Positions 1-12,228 of a stretch of 64,000 bases of DNA are shown piece after piece. A program made the position numbers and the translations under genes. Source of the DNA: Laburnicola sp. R22_1 (Eukaryota; Ascomycota; Dothideomycetes; Pleosporales; Didymosphaeriaceae); contig JACONQ010000011.1 in NCBI GenBank assembly GCA_014281115.1, positions 186,001 to 250,000 on the forward strand, written 5' to 3'. The notes under the pieces were generated by a model that had not been told where the DNA came from, searched no databases, and saw only the letters and a list, made by a program, of their open reading frames with translations. How positions within the stretch are numbered: the first letter of the stretch is position 1; every line of letters begins with the position of its first letter.

Positions 1-3000
1 ATATTGTTGATCGCCTTTGCGGAAAAGGACGACGATATCATCTACGTAATAGAATAGTATTAGCTTGCTATTAGTGAATAGGTAAGGGATACCCTTAACT
101 TGAGTGAAGCCTATATTAACAAGGGTCTTTTTTAGGTGTTTGTGCCACAGCGCTAGGGCATCCTTAAGCCTATACAGTGCTCAGCGTAGTCGCATCATAT
201 TGCCTAGTCTGTCTTGGAACCCATCTAGAGTCTAGACGTAACAGAGTCGGGCTAGGTACGCGTTGAGGAAAGCATTCTTAACGTCGTACTAGTAGGCAAG
301 GAGTCCAAAGGCGCACATAATAGCGATAAGGAAGCGGAGCGTTCGAGCCGCAAGGGTGGCTGCGTAGGTATCATCCCAAGTCGTCTGCAAATCTCCTCTC
401 ACAACTAGTCGAGCTTTGTAGCTAGTTAAGTAGCCATTAGCATCGAACTTGTACGTGAAAACCCACATTAGCGGCAGGGTCTCAGCATCTGGGTGCTCCT
501 TCACGTCATCTTTCACCTTCTCAAATACACCTTTGTGAAGCTGCTCCTCAATCTCCTTGTCCGCAGCAGCGAACCACTTATTAGCACTAGGGCGGGATTT
601 GACCTCAGCCCAGTTCTTTGGTGGCGGCGGCAGTTGATCACGGTGAACCTTCAACTCTTCATTTGGGGGCAGTTGCACAATTGCCGTAGCAAACGTTTGC
701 CAGTACAAAGAAGCGTGCGTACTAAAATGGTCCCTAGGCGTATCGTCTCCTCTACCACCTCCCCAACAACGGGACCCTAGAACGATATTGTCTGCAGCAA
801 TATTAGGGTTTGTCTGTCTTGGAGCGTTATTCTAATAGCGGTTTGGCGCAGTATCTCCAGAAGCAATCTCTCTCCAGCCTTTTGGTTAAGAACGATCATA
901 AGTGCTAGGTACTAGTGTCTCTCGGGGTGTGAGTAATCCTTCATAGGCCTCCTGTTAAATCTGCTCTTCGGCATCATCTGGCCCAGTAGCCTCTTCTTCT
1001 TAATCCTCAACATTATCCTCAACTATATGTTGACGATGTGTTATATCACGATGGATCTGCTCGATAACGGGATCTTCCTCCTCGTCTGATGAATCAATAT
1101 CAAGGACTCTAACTACGCGTCGTATCTCCTCCGTTATAGGCTCAAGTTGTAGAGCCAAGTAGCGTTGGTCTCGTACGAAGACAACATCACGTGTTCGAAC
1201 AACACTGTCAGCCCCAGGAACCCATACACGGAAGATATTCGTTCCTTCGTATCCAACTAGCCATCCAGTAATCGACCTTAACTCGAGCTTGTTACCTTTG
1301 GCCACCTTAGTATTACGGAATAGGGCTTTAGCACTAATAACGTCTATGTGTGCAAGAGACGGCTTCACCTTGCGTACATATTCGTAGGGCGTCTTCTAGT
1401 TAAGAACCTCTATTGGCAATCAATTGAGGATGTAAATAGCTGTTAGGCATAACTCGTTAGCTAGTTCCTTAGGCAAATTTGCTTCAATCCGCAAAGCTCT
1501 TGCTGTAGTGATAATAAGGTTACCAGCCTTCTTGGGCAGGCCAGTCATCTCTTCTGCACTAACAGCACGTCGCTTAGCTGTGATACCCAGGTCTTAAAAG
1601 ACCTCCTAGAGATCAGCATAACCCTTTTCGTTGTCACAGCGAACGTATACAACAATCGCGTCAAACTAGGTCTATATAAGCGCCAGTATCTGTTGAACTA
1701 AGCGCGTTAGAGTCTCCTTCTTCTTATTACAAAGAGTCTTCCCTAAATAGTATCTGCTATGTTGACACACAGCGTGTAAGAGCCACTTGTCCCTATTATA
1801 GCAAGCTTTACCTGTCTTCCTAAGTTATACAAGGTTAATGCTGATACGTTTAAAGGGGCGTGTCGCAGGCTCGCGTTAAGGGCGTCGACTAATAATCTTA
1901 GAAAGCTTAGAGTTAATGCACTTTTCATATTCCCTCCATTGCGGAGCTTAGAGGCTAGTAATGAGCCTGATACTATCCACTGCCTGCTCTAGGTGTTCAA
2001 CCGCGCGTCGTCCTGCATAAGCTAGCATCTGATAAGCTTCTATAGGGGTGACTTGTAGAGGCTTGCGCTCTATACAGCTTGGCTTAGCTAACTTCAACTA
2101 AATCGCGAATGTGTACAACTCTAATGCGTTCGGACGTGTTGCCTTGTTAGAGTCCATAACCCAATAGCCACCCTGCTTATTAAATGTGCAGAATATGTCC
2201 ATTAAAGCGCTCCTTAGATAGAGACAGCTACGTCCTGAGTCGAACTCAATACCAACTAATTGACAGCGTAAGAGTGACACTACTAATGTAAAGAACGTGG
2301 GAATAAGTGCTACCTATGTCATAGTCACTCGACGTTCGCCAGTTAGAGTATTAATAAATAGCTTAACATTTCCCCACTTATGTATCTGCAGGGCTTGCGT
2401 GCCGGCTAGTAGGATATCATCTGGGTGTCCATCTCGGATCTTCTCCCAAGTCTTTGGCCGATAGTTTGTGACATGTAGATTAGAGCCAGGATCCAGTATC
2501 CACTTGTTAATTAATGGCGGTAGAGGCTGTTGAACAGCAGCTGTACTAAGTGGAGTAACAACCTAAGCTGCGTTCTAGCTGCCTTGCTAGTGCATAACTG
2601 CTCCTGTTAAGTTTTAAGCATTTAATAGAGGGTGACCAGTGTCTATTAAGAAATTATTCTTGTTGGCAGCAGCTGCCTTTTTACTAGCTTTCTTCTTAGC
2701 TCCAAACAGAGCTGCGCTTAAAGGGTTGCCTTTGCCTAGTTTCCTAACTCTGTTAAACTTAGCTAAGACAACTAGGTCGGGCCTCCATCCAGCGGGTCAG
2801 AGAGAAGGCACCATATAGGAGCACTGCTTAAACAAGTGCTGTTCCCCGCAGATGCACGTGACTATACGTTTCTGGGTGTTGCTGTTGGTGTTTGGACTAG
2901 GGCGTCCTAAAATAGCGTATGTTCCAAGTGCTAACGCTATAGGGTTCAAGGTGCGTCGGAACTGTTGATAGTTCTCCACTAGTGCAACAGGATCCATATA

Positions 3001-3726
3001 CAGGGTTCCGTTTATCTCAGCTTGCGTAATCTGCTGAATTTCGTGCGTGACAAAGGACTCATTAATTCCCCTAATTGCTCGAAGAAAGTCCTGCTGTGCT
3101 CAATAGTCCTGGACTTTAGGTAGTTTCAGTTTAATCATGTCGCGAAGGATAGTGATGTAGCTCTTATACCAAGCATCCATCTTCTGTCGTTGTGGAACCT
3201 TCTTAATCTTGTCGTACTGCTCGAGCAACTCATACTTGCGTTCTGCTACTAATATACAGAATATCTTCTTAAGTTGTATAAGTTGTTTGTAGGGAGTTTT
3301 AGCATCCTCAATAACTAGGATATGCCTGCTAGCAATTGTCCTTGCAATCTCCCATGTTAGGTTATTAAGAGCGTTCTCCTTCTTCTGCTAGACTGCTAGC
3401 TTTGTTGCGTAGAACCTATGCCAGAAGGTATAGTCCTCTTGTTTAGATTTCGTGAGTTTGTCTAGTTTAATATTATTGTTGCCCTAGACAATGCTTAAAG
3501 CTTTGTTGGGTGTATTGTCCTTTTTAAATAAGCGTAGTAGTCGCTCCTTAGGTTTCTTATTATAGATTTTCTTAACAGTGTCTACTATTAAATCTGGGTT
3601 ACAATAGTCCCAGATCTTGTATGCCTTAGCGGTCCTCTTTCGCAGAAAGATCCACTTTAACCAATCGCTTGGCTTGTTAAGAATAATTGTCTCCTTAACA
3701 ATTAGCTCGTCCTCTTTGTTGCTCAT
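1..3726 (-). pseudogene. copia A Gag-Pol polyprotein, RIP-degraded
   Basis: The polyprotein would start at 3726 with MSNKEDELIVKE. Recognisable blocks are Gag (3484-3726 and 2797-2997), the integrase core (about 1640-2400), the integrase C-terminal part with the typical GYEGTNIFRVW stretch (1000-1368) and the start of reverse transcriptase (289-708, with FTYKFDANGYLTSYKARLVVRG). Many in-frame TAG/TAA codons stand where Trp or Gln is expected. An integrase Asp appears changed to Asn (ISINLVQL), a G-to-A change typical of RIP. The YVDD box near the left edge is intact. It cannot make a full polyprotein; the Gag part alone is also broken. Confidence 0.75.
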
Positions 3727-3763
3727 CGTGGCAAACTAGAGCTTGTCGAGTTAATCTCTATCG

Positions 3764-3989
3764 TGGAAAGCGCGTGTGTATAGTAAGTAAGTAGAGTGTG
3801 AACTGCAGTCGAATTAAGCGTAGGCCGGGCTCATAACTGTAAGGGATAAGTAGGGTAGCAATTAGGAATGAGAGACTGAGTTGATTGTAACAAGCTGAAC
3901 AGAGAAACTGCTTAAGTAGCAGAATCGTGATCAGCAACTAGTCTACATCAGGTTGGTGGTATTATGTGATATCGTACTCCACACTAACA
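3764..3989 (-). repeat. putative 5' LTR of copia A
   Basis: On the minus strand this segment begins TGTTAGTGTGGAGTACG and ends TTTCCA, giving TG...CA ends, and it directly precedes the Gag start. The outer end falls where the helicase-like reading frame is interrupted. The partner LTR is outside the window, so the inner boundary at 3764 is inferred from the TG/CA rule only. Confidence 0.5.
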
Positions 3990-4019
3990 AATATGTTATG
4001 CTGTTCTTAATAAATATAT

Positions 4020-5290
4020 TGCGGTGCCCCCCTTTTATAGTATTACTATACTAGACGCTTACTATTTCTAGTTTTCTTACTGGCTATCTACCTATAATAT
4101 ATATTAATATAGCCAACTTCTTTTAGAACTTAATAATGTACCCTATATACTACTTAACAGCCTCTTAGTCTACTCCTAAACGTGTTCCTAGCTTTATAAA
4201 CCTATTCTAGATGCTAGTATTTTTCTCTACCTACTTAAATAACTACCTCTCTCTATCTACGGGCATGCGGGTGCGATGGTCCTTTAAAAAATTCTATCTG
4301 GGCTACTTATTAGTTAGGTTGTCTCGCATGCTCTTCTATAGGACGCTAGGTATAGGATTGGCGGCCTTGCTAGTACTAAATATTAACTTCTCTACTAATA
4401 ACTACTAGCTTTTAGTCGCTAACCTATATACTATACTATAGAACTAGGCTATATTAAACTATAACCCCTTATATAATAACTTGTCTCTACCTATCTACTT
4501 AATATAGTCACGCGACATAGTATTATAATAAATTTTTAACTTATATATTCGCAAATCTAATATCTACTATATAGGTCTATGGCTGCCTTACACTATAAAC
4601 TTGTCTATTATCTTCTGCACAAACTATAGACACCCCTTAGGCTGGCGCGGGCACAGGCGGCTACTATTACTCTTATACGCGCTGTTGTTATCGAACTTGT
4701 TCTTATTCTTATCTAATGGCTTAGATAACTCTAACGCCTGTTGCACAACTATAAAATAGGCCACTTTAATAATAGCTAACAATATTAGCGGATACTACTT
4801 AGGGCCCTTCTACCTATCCTCCTTAACGCCTAACACCGCTAACGCACACACTAATAGGCTGTTATACTTCTTATGTGTAATAGACTAGTTTAACAACGTA
4901 ATATAAAACTCTAAACACCCTTTCTAGAGTCTTAATAACTTCTTAGGCTTGCTAGACTTAGCACTTTCTGCCTAACTCTACTCCTTCCTATCTTCTCCCT
5001 TCTCTATTACCTTATCTACGTCCTCTATCTTCTCCTTTATTATCTTCTTATCTATATCTTCTATCTCTTCCTCTATATCTTCTTTGTCTACCTCTTCCCC
5101 CTCTATCCCCCTTTCTATTAGACTAACGCCTTTTATGCCTCCTACTATTAGCGCGTAAACTAGTACTTTGGGCTCTTTTATATATGCTCCTTCTGCGTGC
5201 GTATAAAAAATATTAATATCTACTACTATAGCTGCGTATACTTAACAATGGCATTCTTATCTATATATAGCTACAATGGCTAGAACCGCG
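4020..5290 (-). pseudogene. telomere-linked RecQ-type helicase remnant, RIP-ruined
   Basis: Reading leftward from about 5290, the minus strand gives pieces I associate with the region upstream of the helicase motifs in fungal telomere-linked helicase genes. These are an acidic stretch near 5050, then ILDLRIYKLKIYYNT near 4540, then EIVSV-YSNTIKGG near 4040. The second fragment here (about 46800-52754) contains the comparable EITTMQHRNGLLQD stretch. Stops are very dense and the segment is AT-rich, so RIP is advanced. Copia A interrupts it on the left and the copia B LTR bounds it on the right. The family call rests on recognition without alignment; no helicase motif lies in this piece. Confidence 0.55.
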
Positions 5291-5296
5291 TCTAGT

Positions 5297-5609
5297 TGTT
5301 AAATATAAGGGTATATTTTAATGAGATAAGATGAAAGTAATAGATTTAATGTTTGTTAAGATGATCTTATTGTGTGTGTTGTCTTAGAGAAGCTCTGCTA
5401 TCGCGAGAAGTTTCTATCTATGCTAAGGCGCTAGTACTATTAGGGATAATATAGGGGCAGTGTAACACAGTAGTGCGCCAGCCTCCTTAGTATATTTTAT
5501 AGTAATTTTATAGTGAAATTAGTGTGAGAAGGCCATATAATTAGTCATACCTAACCACTATATTTTATAGTAAAAATCACTGTGATTTACAGTAATTGTA
5601 TATCTGACA
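5297..5609 (-). repeat. copia B 3' LTR
   Basis: Direct repeat of 10506-10818, 313 bp. It starts TGTTAAATATAAGGG and ends ATATCTGACA. Most differences from the partner are C-to-T or G-to-A, leaving this copy richer in TpA. Confidence 0.9.
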
Positions 5610-5616
5610 CACCCCC

Positions 5617-8600
5617 TTAGCTTGGAACCATCCTAAGCTGGACCCAATTCTTCGCAGCTGTACTATTGCTTATAGGCCAAAAACTTCCATCCTTTGTTTC
5701 AAATTGTCTAAGTCCACCTCCTGGTCGCTAATCCTACCCCTGACGTCTTTAAGTCCGAGTTGGTTGACGAACTTAGTCTATTTGCTAGTGGGCAGAGCCT
5801 TTATAAGGCCATTGGCTACTATTTCTTTGGATTATTAGTATTAAACTTTGATAGCCCTATAGGCAACTTCTTGTTGGAGCCAATAATTGTGTATATTAAC
5901 GTGCCTAAGCTTTGTTTGCAACTTAGCGATTTCTTTAGTAATAAGTCGAATAGTTTGTTAATTGTTGCAACTAATAGTAATTGTTGATAGGGTGAGTTGG
6001 ATCTTAAGCTTAGCGATTAACTAAGAGGTAAATAGTGCCTCCTTTGCAACCTGTGAAAGGGCTAGCAACTTAGCTTCAGTTGTTGAGGTGGTGACTGTGT
6101 CTTGCTTGCTCGCCTTCTAGGCAATAAGACCACCAAATAGCTTAATAATGTATCCTTGCGAGCTCTTTTAGTTGAGGGTATTGTCGGCAAAAGAGGCGTC
6201 GCTAGCGACCTTATAGGTATCTGCTCCTCTAAAGCGTAACCCTAATGATTAGGTGGAGGATAGGTATAGCAGTACGCGGTCAGCGGCGTCGTGATGCTTA
6301 TTGCTTGGATTTGATAGGAATCGTGATAGTTGAGAGCTTGCGAAAGCGATATTAGGGCGCGTGGTTACTGCAGCGTAGAGGATAGATCTAATCTTTTGCT
6401 GGTATTAGTTGATCTTAGCCTTTGTGGCGAGTCCTTCTTGGGGTTTTAGTTTAATTGCGGATATTGGGGTATCGTGTTTAAGGTTGTGTTAGTTAATAAG
6501 ATAACTAATCTTGTCTATATAGGACGCCTGCGATAGCCAGAGTTGCCTGTTTGCACGGTCTCTAACAATTTTAATCCCTAGAAACCACTGAAGATTGTTA
6601 CTACTAGTAAGGGTAAACTTTGTACTTATCTTTTTTATCACTGCCTTAGCAGCGTGCTTCTGATCCTTAGAGTAGGCGACGATGAGGTTATTGACGTAGA
6701 AGAAGATAATGATGCTGTCTTTAATTATACAGCAAGGCTTGTGCGGGACTGCGGTGAAACTAAGATCTGTGAGAGCACTGGTAAATTCTCTCTGCCACAA
6801 CAGTGGTGAGATTTGAAGACTATATAATGCCTTATGCAACTGCAAGATAGTGCTGGGTTGTGTGTAGCCTTGTGGCATTTTTATGTAGAGTTCTCTGTCC
6901 AGTTTCGCATGGACGAAGGCGTTGGTGACGTTGTACTGGGTGAGCTCTAGGTCGTACTGAGCTGCTATGGACATGAGCAGTCGAAAAGATCGTCCTGCGA
7001 GGGTCGCGGCATAGGTATCTTGAGTAGTGAGGTGGCGTTGTTGATCTCCACGCACTACCAACCTAGCCTTGCACTTCTGAAATTGATGATGTTTGTCAAA
7101 CTTGTAAGTATATACCCACATGCAGTCAAGGATTTGGTGCCCGCGTGCTCGTACTGGGGCAACAGGCACCTTATTCCAAGACCTCATTTCCTTGTGGCTT
7201 TGCAAGTGTGATCGCTTAGCATCCTTCCACATTGTGTATAGAGGGTGATTCTCTAGTTGTGTACCGCACAATGGAGGTTCCGGCAACTCGCTTTAATAGG
7301 GTTTCATTCCTGCTGTAAGCATGCGATTGAAATGAGCTTTGTTGAGCGGCTTCCCCTTGTATTTGCCTCTGCTTCCTGCCTGTGTACCTACTAGGAAAGC
7401 GGCTGCCTATGGCACAGCGCGTTGATCTGGCTGTGGTAATCTAATGGGTAACTGGTTGTGTTGATTGTGTTCGAAACTCGCCATTGATTGGACAAGCAAT
7501 GCGACAGGCGGAGGTGTTACTGGTGGTGTTGGGTAGGTGTAATTGATCTTCCTTCCTTGGTAATACCCTGGTGGGTCTTCTTCTTCATCCTCGCGATTGC
7601 GGGTGTTAGTGATTAATTCGTCCTTGTAGAAAGATTTAGTGTTTTCTTGTTCTAGAGGTGGAGATGGCAACTCTACTGATTGAGTCCATGCTGTAATCTC
7701 TTTAGTGGTGCTGTGCATGAGGTTGTCTAACAGGTCTTCTAATTTGCCTGAGAACACCTCATCTTTGTTAAAGATAATGTCGCGTGTGCTGATGACTTTG
7801 TTGAGTGGAGGTATCTATATCCTCTAGATGTTTAATGATTGGTAGCCTACTAGGTATCTAACCTATGCCTTTAGGTCTAACCTTTGGAGCTTGCTCTTGC
7901 CGCGTTTTGTATTGTTGGTTAGGGCGAAAGCTTTATAGCTATAGGTTCTGAGGTAAGCCTGGTTTGGTTTCTTTGGTTGAGTGACGATGCTGTTTTGGAA
8001 AGCCACTATCGTAAATAATACTTTGTGTGGTGATCGCCATTGGTTGGCGTAGTTCGGAGTTCGATTGTATAGGTATATGGCCGCTCGTGTGATCTCTGGC
8101 CATAAGTTGAAGGGGAGATTGGCGTCAAGTTGCATTGCACGACCCTTCTCCTTGATTACACCCCCTAAGCGTTTAGCTCCTCCATTTTGAGCTTGGGTAT
8201 TAGGTGCTGAAGGCTCGATGACAATACCTTCACTAACGCACTACCTGTGAACGTCTTGCTTGACTAAGAAGATCTTACTGTCGGATTTGATAACTTTGAT
8301 AGTTACCTTGAATTGTACTTTTACAAATAGTACAAATTCCTTTAGCAACTTGATAATTGTTTGTGCCGGTTGATTGTCCTTGAAGTAGAAGTCCCAAGCC
8401 ATGCCTGAGAATCGATTGGTGATGAGCATCTGGCTTTTCTCGCTGGTGAAGCTCGTATCTTCGTAGTTGTGAAAGTCTATGGTGACTCTCTTACCAGGGC
8501 TGTCGTTAATTTGCCTGGGTTGTTGTCTGATTTGTTGCTTGAGCTTTGATCTGCCGCAAGCATTGTATTTAATTGTTAGTGGTCCCTTAATGCGCACCCC

Positions 8601-10469
8601 CTTAGAGTGATTCACTGTGTGCTCCAGTGCCTGAGGACCTGGGTGGCCTAGTCGTTTGTGCCATGTGATGGCGTCTGCCTTCTGCGCTCGTCGTGCGGTG
8701 CGCGTGGTGATCTTGTGTGTGGCATACGTACTATCGTGTATAGTACAGCTTTGCTTGGGTATGTATTTGAGTACCCATTGGCCATAGAGCTCTTGAAGTT
8801 CGGCCAAGACTGTATTGTCCATCCTTTTGATCGCTGTTGGATCTACTTGTGTGTCCCACTAGAGGCCTTGCCTGTGGAGTAATTAGAAGGACACTAGATT
8901 GCAGAGCAGATTAGGGTAGTAGGCGACATTGTCTAGCCTTAGTATCTTGTTTCCTTGTGCACTCTTGACGTGTAGATGGACACTGCCATATCCTTTGATC
9001 CATACTTGTGATAATCCCGCCCATATGAAGTCTCCTGGCGATGGTGGTCGCAATGTAACGAAGCGGTTGATATTGTTGTAGATGTGGCATGTTGTGCCTG
9101 AATTAAGGATCGCGGAGTGACGTAATAGGTATGTGTTTAGGTCTAAGTGGTAGGAGGCAGCGATAGCATTGAAGCTTGTAGTGATGTTGGCAATTTGTCT
9201 GCTATCTAGTTATTTATTGTCAGCAAGTTTAGTAATTCGACTTGGGGTAGGAGTGCTTGATTGTTTGATCCTTGGTGTCTGTGATCTTGGACGCTTTAGA
9301 GCCCTTATGCGCTCTATAAGCACTGGGTTATTCTCTAGCTTAAACCTGATTAATGACTGTACCATAGGCTTTGGGTGAAACCAATTAGGTGCCTTCTTAG
9401 GGAATGCGTAAAAGCAGTCTTGCAGACTGTGGCGTTGTTCACAAGTAGGGCACTTGAAGTTTGATCCTTTCTGGCCACTAACTACTGTTGGCTTATCGTC
9501 TGTATTTGCGGACTGCTTGGATTTGGCTTTTAAGCTAGCTTTCTTGGCGCGTGATCTGCCTCGCTTAAGTGTTGCTGCTTTATCCACAGGATAGGCGTAC
9601 CTATCTGCGGTCTGGGTGGGTGCACCACTGTTAGCGAGAGATAGTCTAGCAGCAGCAAAGGTGCCCCTTTGTTTTCCCTTAATTAGGTGCTGTAGTGCTA
9701 TGTGCTCTTGGAAGAGTTTCACTATATCCTTTCTTTTAAGGGTAGTGTCCTTTCCTCCATTCTCTTCGAAGCTCGTGGCCTATATAGGTGCAATGTTGGA
9801 CACTGCTTTTATAAAGTCTTGTTTGACTGCGTACAACTTTGTAAGCTCTGGGACTCTATTGGACTCTGCTTTGGTCGCTGCGTGATTGTATTTGGTGAGC
9901 CAGGTCGCCTATGATCTGGTGGACCTCATTGGTTTGAGGGCGTCTAGATACCTGCTCCTTGCTTAGTGTTCTTCCTCTTCTTAGTTAACCCCAACTGTCT
10001 TTGTGAGGTTCTTAATCCATTGTCTAATTAATTGACCTGGGCTGCAGCAATTGGTCTGCAAGTGTACCAAGGTTGTTGACTGGATAAGGGCGACTATCTT
10101 ATTAAGGTTCGCCTTTTCTTGTTTATACTCTTGGTTGAGTAGTTTGTAAGTTTTGAGTTGATCCTTATAGAAGTTGTGATTGTCTCTGTACGACTTCAGA
10201 CTAGTCCCTGTAAGGTCTGATGGCTTTGAAGGACGTGCGTCCTTATCTTCGGCATTCGCGGTGGTAAACGCCGCCGTTGGGGTGTAGGCACCAATATCTA
10301 GTGCTCTTGGAAGGGTTGGTTTGCACTTAGGTCGGGTCTCTTAACCTGGGTCAATGATATCCCAGATTTCGAGAGATTGAGCGCGGGCTTTGATTTGCCT
10401 TATCCATGGTGTATAGTCGGTGTAATTGGTTAGGTACACCGTGGCTTCCTTAAGCGTCGCTAGAGACAT
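5617..10469 (-). pseudogene. copia B Gag-Pol polyprotein, RIP-degraded
   Basis: Start MSLATLKEATVYLTNYTDY at 10469; the last readable residues are AKNWVQLRMVPS with a stop at 5617-5619. Order on the minus strand: Gag with a zinc-knuckle-like CPTCEQRHSLQDC (9210-9722), protease-like SGTTCHIYN near 9090, GAG-pre-integrase WHKRLGHPG and integrase (8241-8822), integrase C-terminal part (7863-8135), linker (7407-7757), reverse transcriptase (6489-7286) and RNase H. The reverse transcriptase box reads YVNN instead of YVDD, two Asp-to-Asn changes expected from G-to-A mutation, so the enzyme would be dead even without the stops. Numerous TAG/TAA codons replace Trp and Gln. Confidence 0.85.
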
Positions 10470-10487
10470 GATTGCTGGTTTGATTGA

Positions 10488-10505
10488 GGCAGTGAGACTT
10501 TTAAT
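10488..10505 (-). other. copia B primer-binding site
   Basis: The 18 bases next to the 5' LTR read ATTAAAAGTCTCACTGCC on the minus strand. The same site, ATTAAGAGTCTCACTGCC with minor transitions, adjoins the 5' LTRs of copia C (17091-17108) and copia D (34191-34208). The position shows its role; the priming tRNA was not identified. Confidence 0.6.
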
Positions 10506-10818
10506 TGTCAAATATAAGGGTATATTTTGATGAGATGAGATGAAAGTGATAGATTTGATGTTTGTTGAGATGATCTCATTGTGTGTGTTGTCTTGGAGAA
10601 GCTCTGCTATCGCGAGAAGTTTCTATCTATGCCAAGGCGCTAGTACTATTAGGGATAATACAGGGGCAGTGTAACACAGTAGTGCGCCAGCCTCCTTAGT
10701 ATATTTCATAGTGATTTCACAGTGAAATCAGTGTGAGAAGGCCATATAATTGGTCACACCTAACCACCATATTTTACAGTGAAAATTACTGTGATTCATA
10801 GTGATCGTATATCTGACA
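10506..10818 (-). repeat. copia B 5' LTR
   Basis: 313-bp partner of 5297-5609, starting TGTCAAATATAAGGG and ending ATATCTGACA. It is less mutated than the left copy. It contains several CACAGTGA/TCACTGTG words that can pair with each other. Confidence 0.9.
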
Positions 10819-10828
10819 GACTCCTTAG

Positions 10829-10857
10829 CTTTACGCGGCTGCAGCAGCCGCGTAAAG
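10829..10857. repeat. 29-bp near-perfect palindrome
   Basis: Two 14-bp arms, CTTTACGCGGCTGC and its complement, flank one central base. It lies 10 bp outside the copia B right LTR, in otherwise AT-rich decayed sequence, and escaped RIP-type change. It could be a target site or an end of an older element. Confidence 0.7.
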
Positions 10858-11924
10858 AGGCTGCACAACATAAAAAGTAGATTAAATAGTAACTTAGTAT
10901 ATTGTAAGTTATAGTAGGTTATTATGAGTTACTATAAAGTAACGTTGGTAGTATTCTATAATAAGTTATGAGGAACCTCGAAGTTGCCAAGAAAAACTGT
11001 CCGGCGGACTAATCTATCCGGGCTACTAATAGAATATGTTATATAAAAACTTAATTATCTTTAGTAATATTTCTTTGCTAATATTCTTAAGACTTAAGAA
11101 GTTTAAAAATAAAGCTTACTAATTTATTTAGTATTAGGCAAATAATAATTTAGTATATAATTATATACATTTAGTTAATTATTTATAAATTTTTATAGTA
11201 CTAATTTTTATATTAATTTTATTAATAATATTTATTATATAAAGATTCTAACAAAGGTTAAGTCTACACTATATATAGAGAGGAGTAAAATAAAATGCAC
11301 TAAAATCTAGTACCTAGCGTATAGTAGTAGTAATAAAATATATATAAAATAATAATAATTTTACTATTAATTTTCTTTATAGCAGTATTATTAATAGTAC
11401 TTAATAAATAGTTTACTATCTAGCATAACTAAGTTATATATTATCTCTTAACTAGTAGACTATTAGAGAGCTATAATAGACTATAGAGTTGCAACTATTA
11501 GAGTAGTATAAGTAATAAAACGCTTAACTATAGTTTAGTTATTATGCTTATAATCTAGTAGTAGCGTAACTATAGTTTACTATACGTACAGCATATAAAA
11601 TCTATCTCTTATAATATTAGTAACTTATAAGTATAGATCCATACTAGCTAGAAAAATAATATTAATATTATATAAAGCCATCTATATAATAGTCTATTCC
11701 TTAGCCTATTTTAAGTTAGTATCTATATATAAAAATACTAAAAAAACTTATATTAATAAAGATACTATATAAGAATATATAGTAAGTAGTAAATATAGTT
11801 AAAAAAGTAATAAGTATACGCCTACTAAGTATTATTAATATAGTAAGACTACTAGAAAAAGTAAGCTAATTAGTCTACTAAAAAGCTCTATTTTATAATA
11901 ATTTAGTACTATATAGAATAAAGT
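10858..11924. other. AT-rich decayed sequence without a recognisable gene
   Basis: Dominated by TA, TAG and TAA words with no open frame above about 50 codons. It is probably an old repeat erased by RIP; no family could be named. Confidence 0.6.
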
Positions 11925-11929
11925 ACTAT

Positions 11930-12221
11930 TGTTAGATATACGGGTATTCTTAATGAGTTGAGATGGAAAAGTGGTGGGTTGATTGATTAATTGTGTGTGT
12001 TGTGTCGGAGAAGCTCGGCTACCGCGAGAAGTAACTATCTAGTACTAAGCCGCACTAGTACTATTTAGACTAGTACAGGGGCAGTGTAAAACAGTAGTGC
12101 GCCAGCCTCCTTAGTGTATTTCACAGTGAAATCACAGTGATTTACACTGATTACCACTGTAAGGGGCCATATGATCGTACACACCTACCCACTGGATTTC
12201 ACAGTGACTGTCTATCTGACA
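11930..12221 (-). repeat. copia C 3' LTR
   Basis: 292 bp, TGTTAGATATACGGG to CTATCTGACA, adjoining the polypurine tract read as GAGGGGGTG on the minus strand. Inside, TTTCACAGTGA and TCACTGTGA words form overlapping inverted repeats around 12115-12160. Confidence 0.95.
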
Positions 12222-12228
12222 CACCCCC

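Larger units (their letters stand above)
1..3989 (-). mobile_element. Ty1/copia LTR retrotransposon A, truncated by the window edge
   Basis: Reading leftward from 3726, the minus strand encodes in order a Gag-like N-terminus, the integrase region and the reverse transcriptase, which is the Ty1/copia order. The reverse transcriptase catalytic YVDD box survives at about 20-45, at the left edge, so RNase H and the 3' LTR lie outside the window. The element is a different family from the three copia elements further right, since its LTR and Gag do not match. It sits inside a degenerate helicase gene whose reading resumes at about 4020. No target duplication can be tested because one end is missing. 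Confidence 0.8.
5297..10818 (-). mobile_element. Ty1/copia LTR retrotransposon B, complete structure
   Basis: Two 313-bp LTRs (5297-5609 and 10506-10818) with TG...CA ends flank a minus-strand Gag-Pol. A primer-binding site (10488-10505) lies next to the right-hand LTR and an AAGGGGGTG polypurine tract (about 5610-5619) next to the left-hand one, which fixes the orientation. The flanks do not show a matching 5-bp target duplication (ctagt on the left, gactc on the right). The helicase remnant on the left does not resume on the right either, so the two ends may have been joined by recombination. The two LTRs differ mainly by RIP-type transitions, with the left copy more AT-rich. Confidence 0.9.

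Noticed and set aside
4980..5110. Pyrimidine-rich (CTTCT) run considered as a microsatellite
   Set aside because: On the minus strand it fits the acidic stretch of the helicase-type pseudogene (GAA/GAT codons) and has no regular period.
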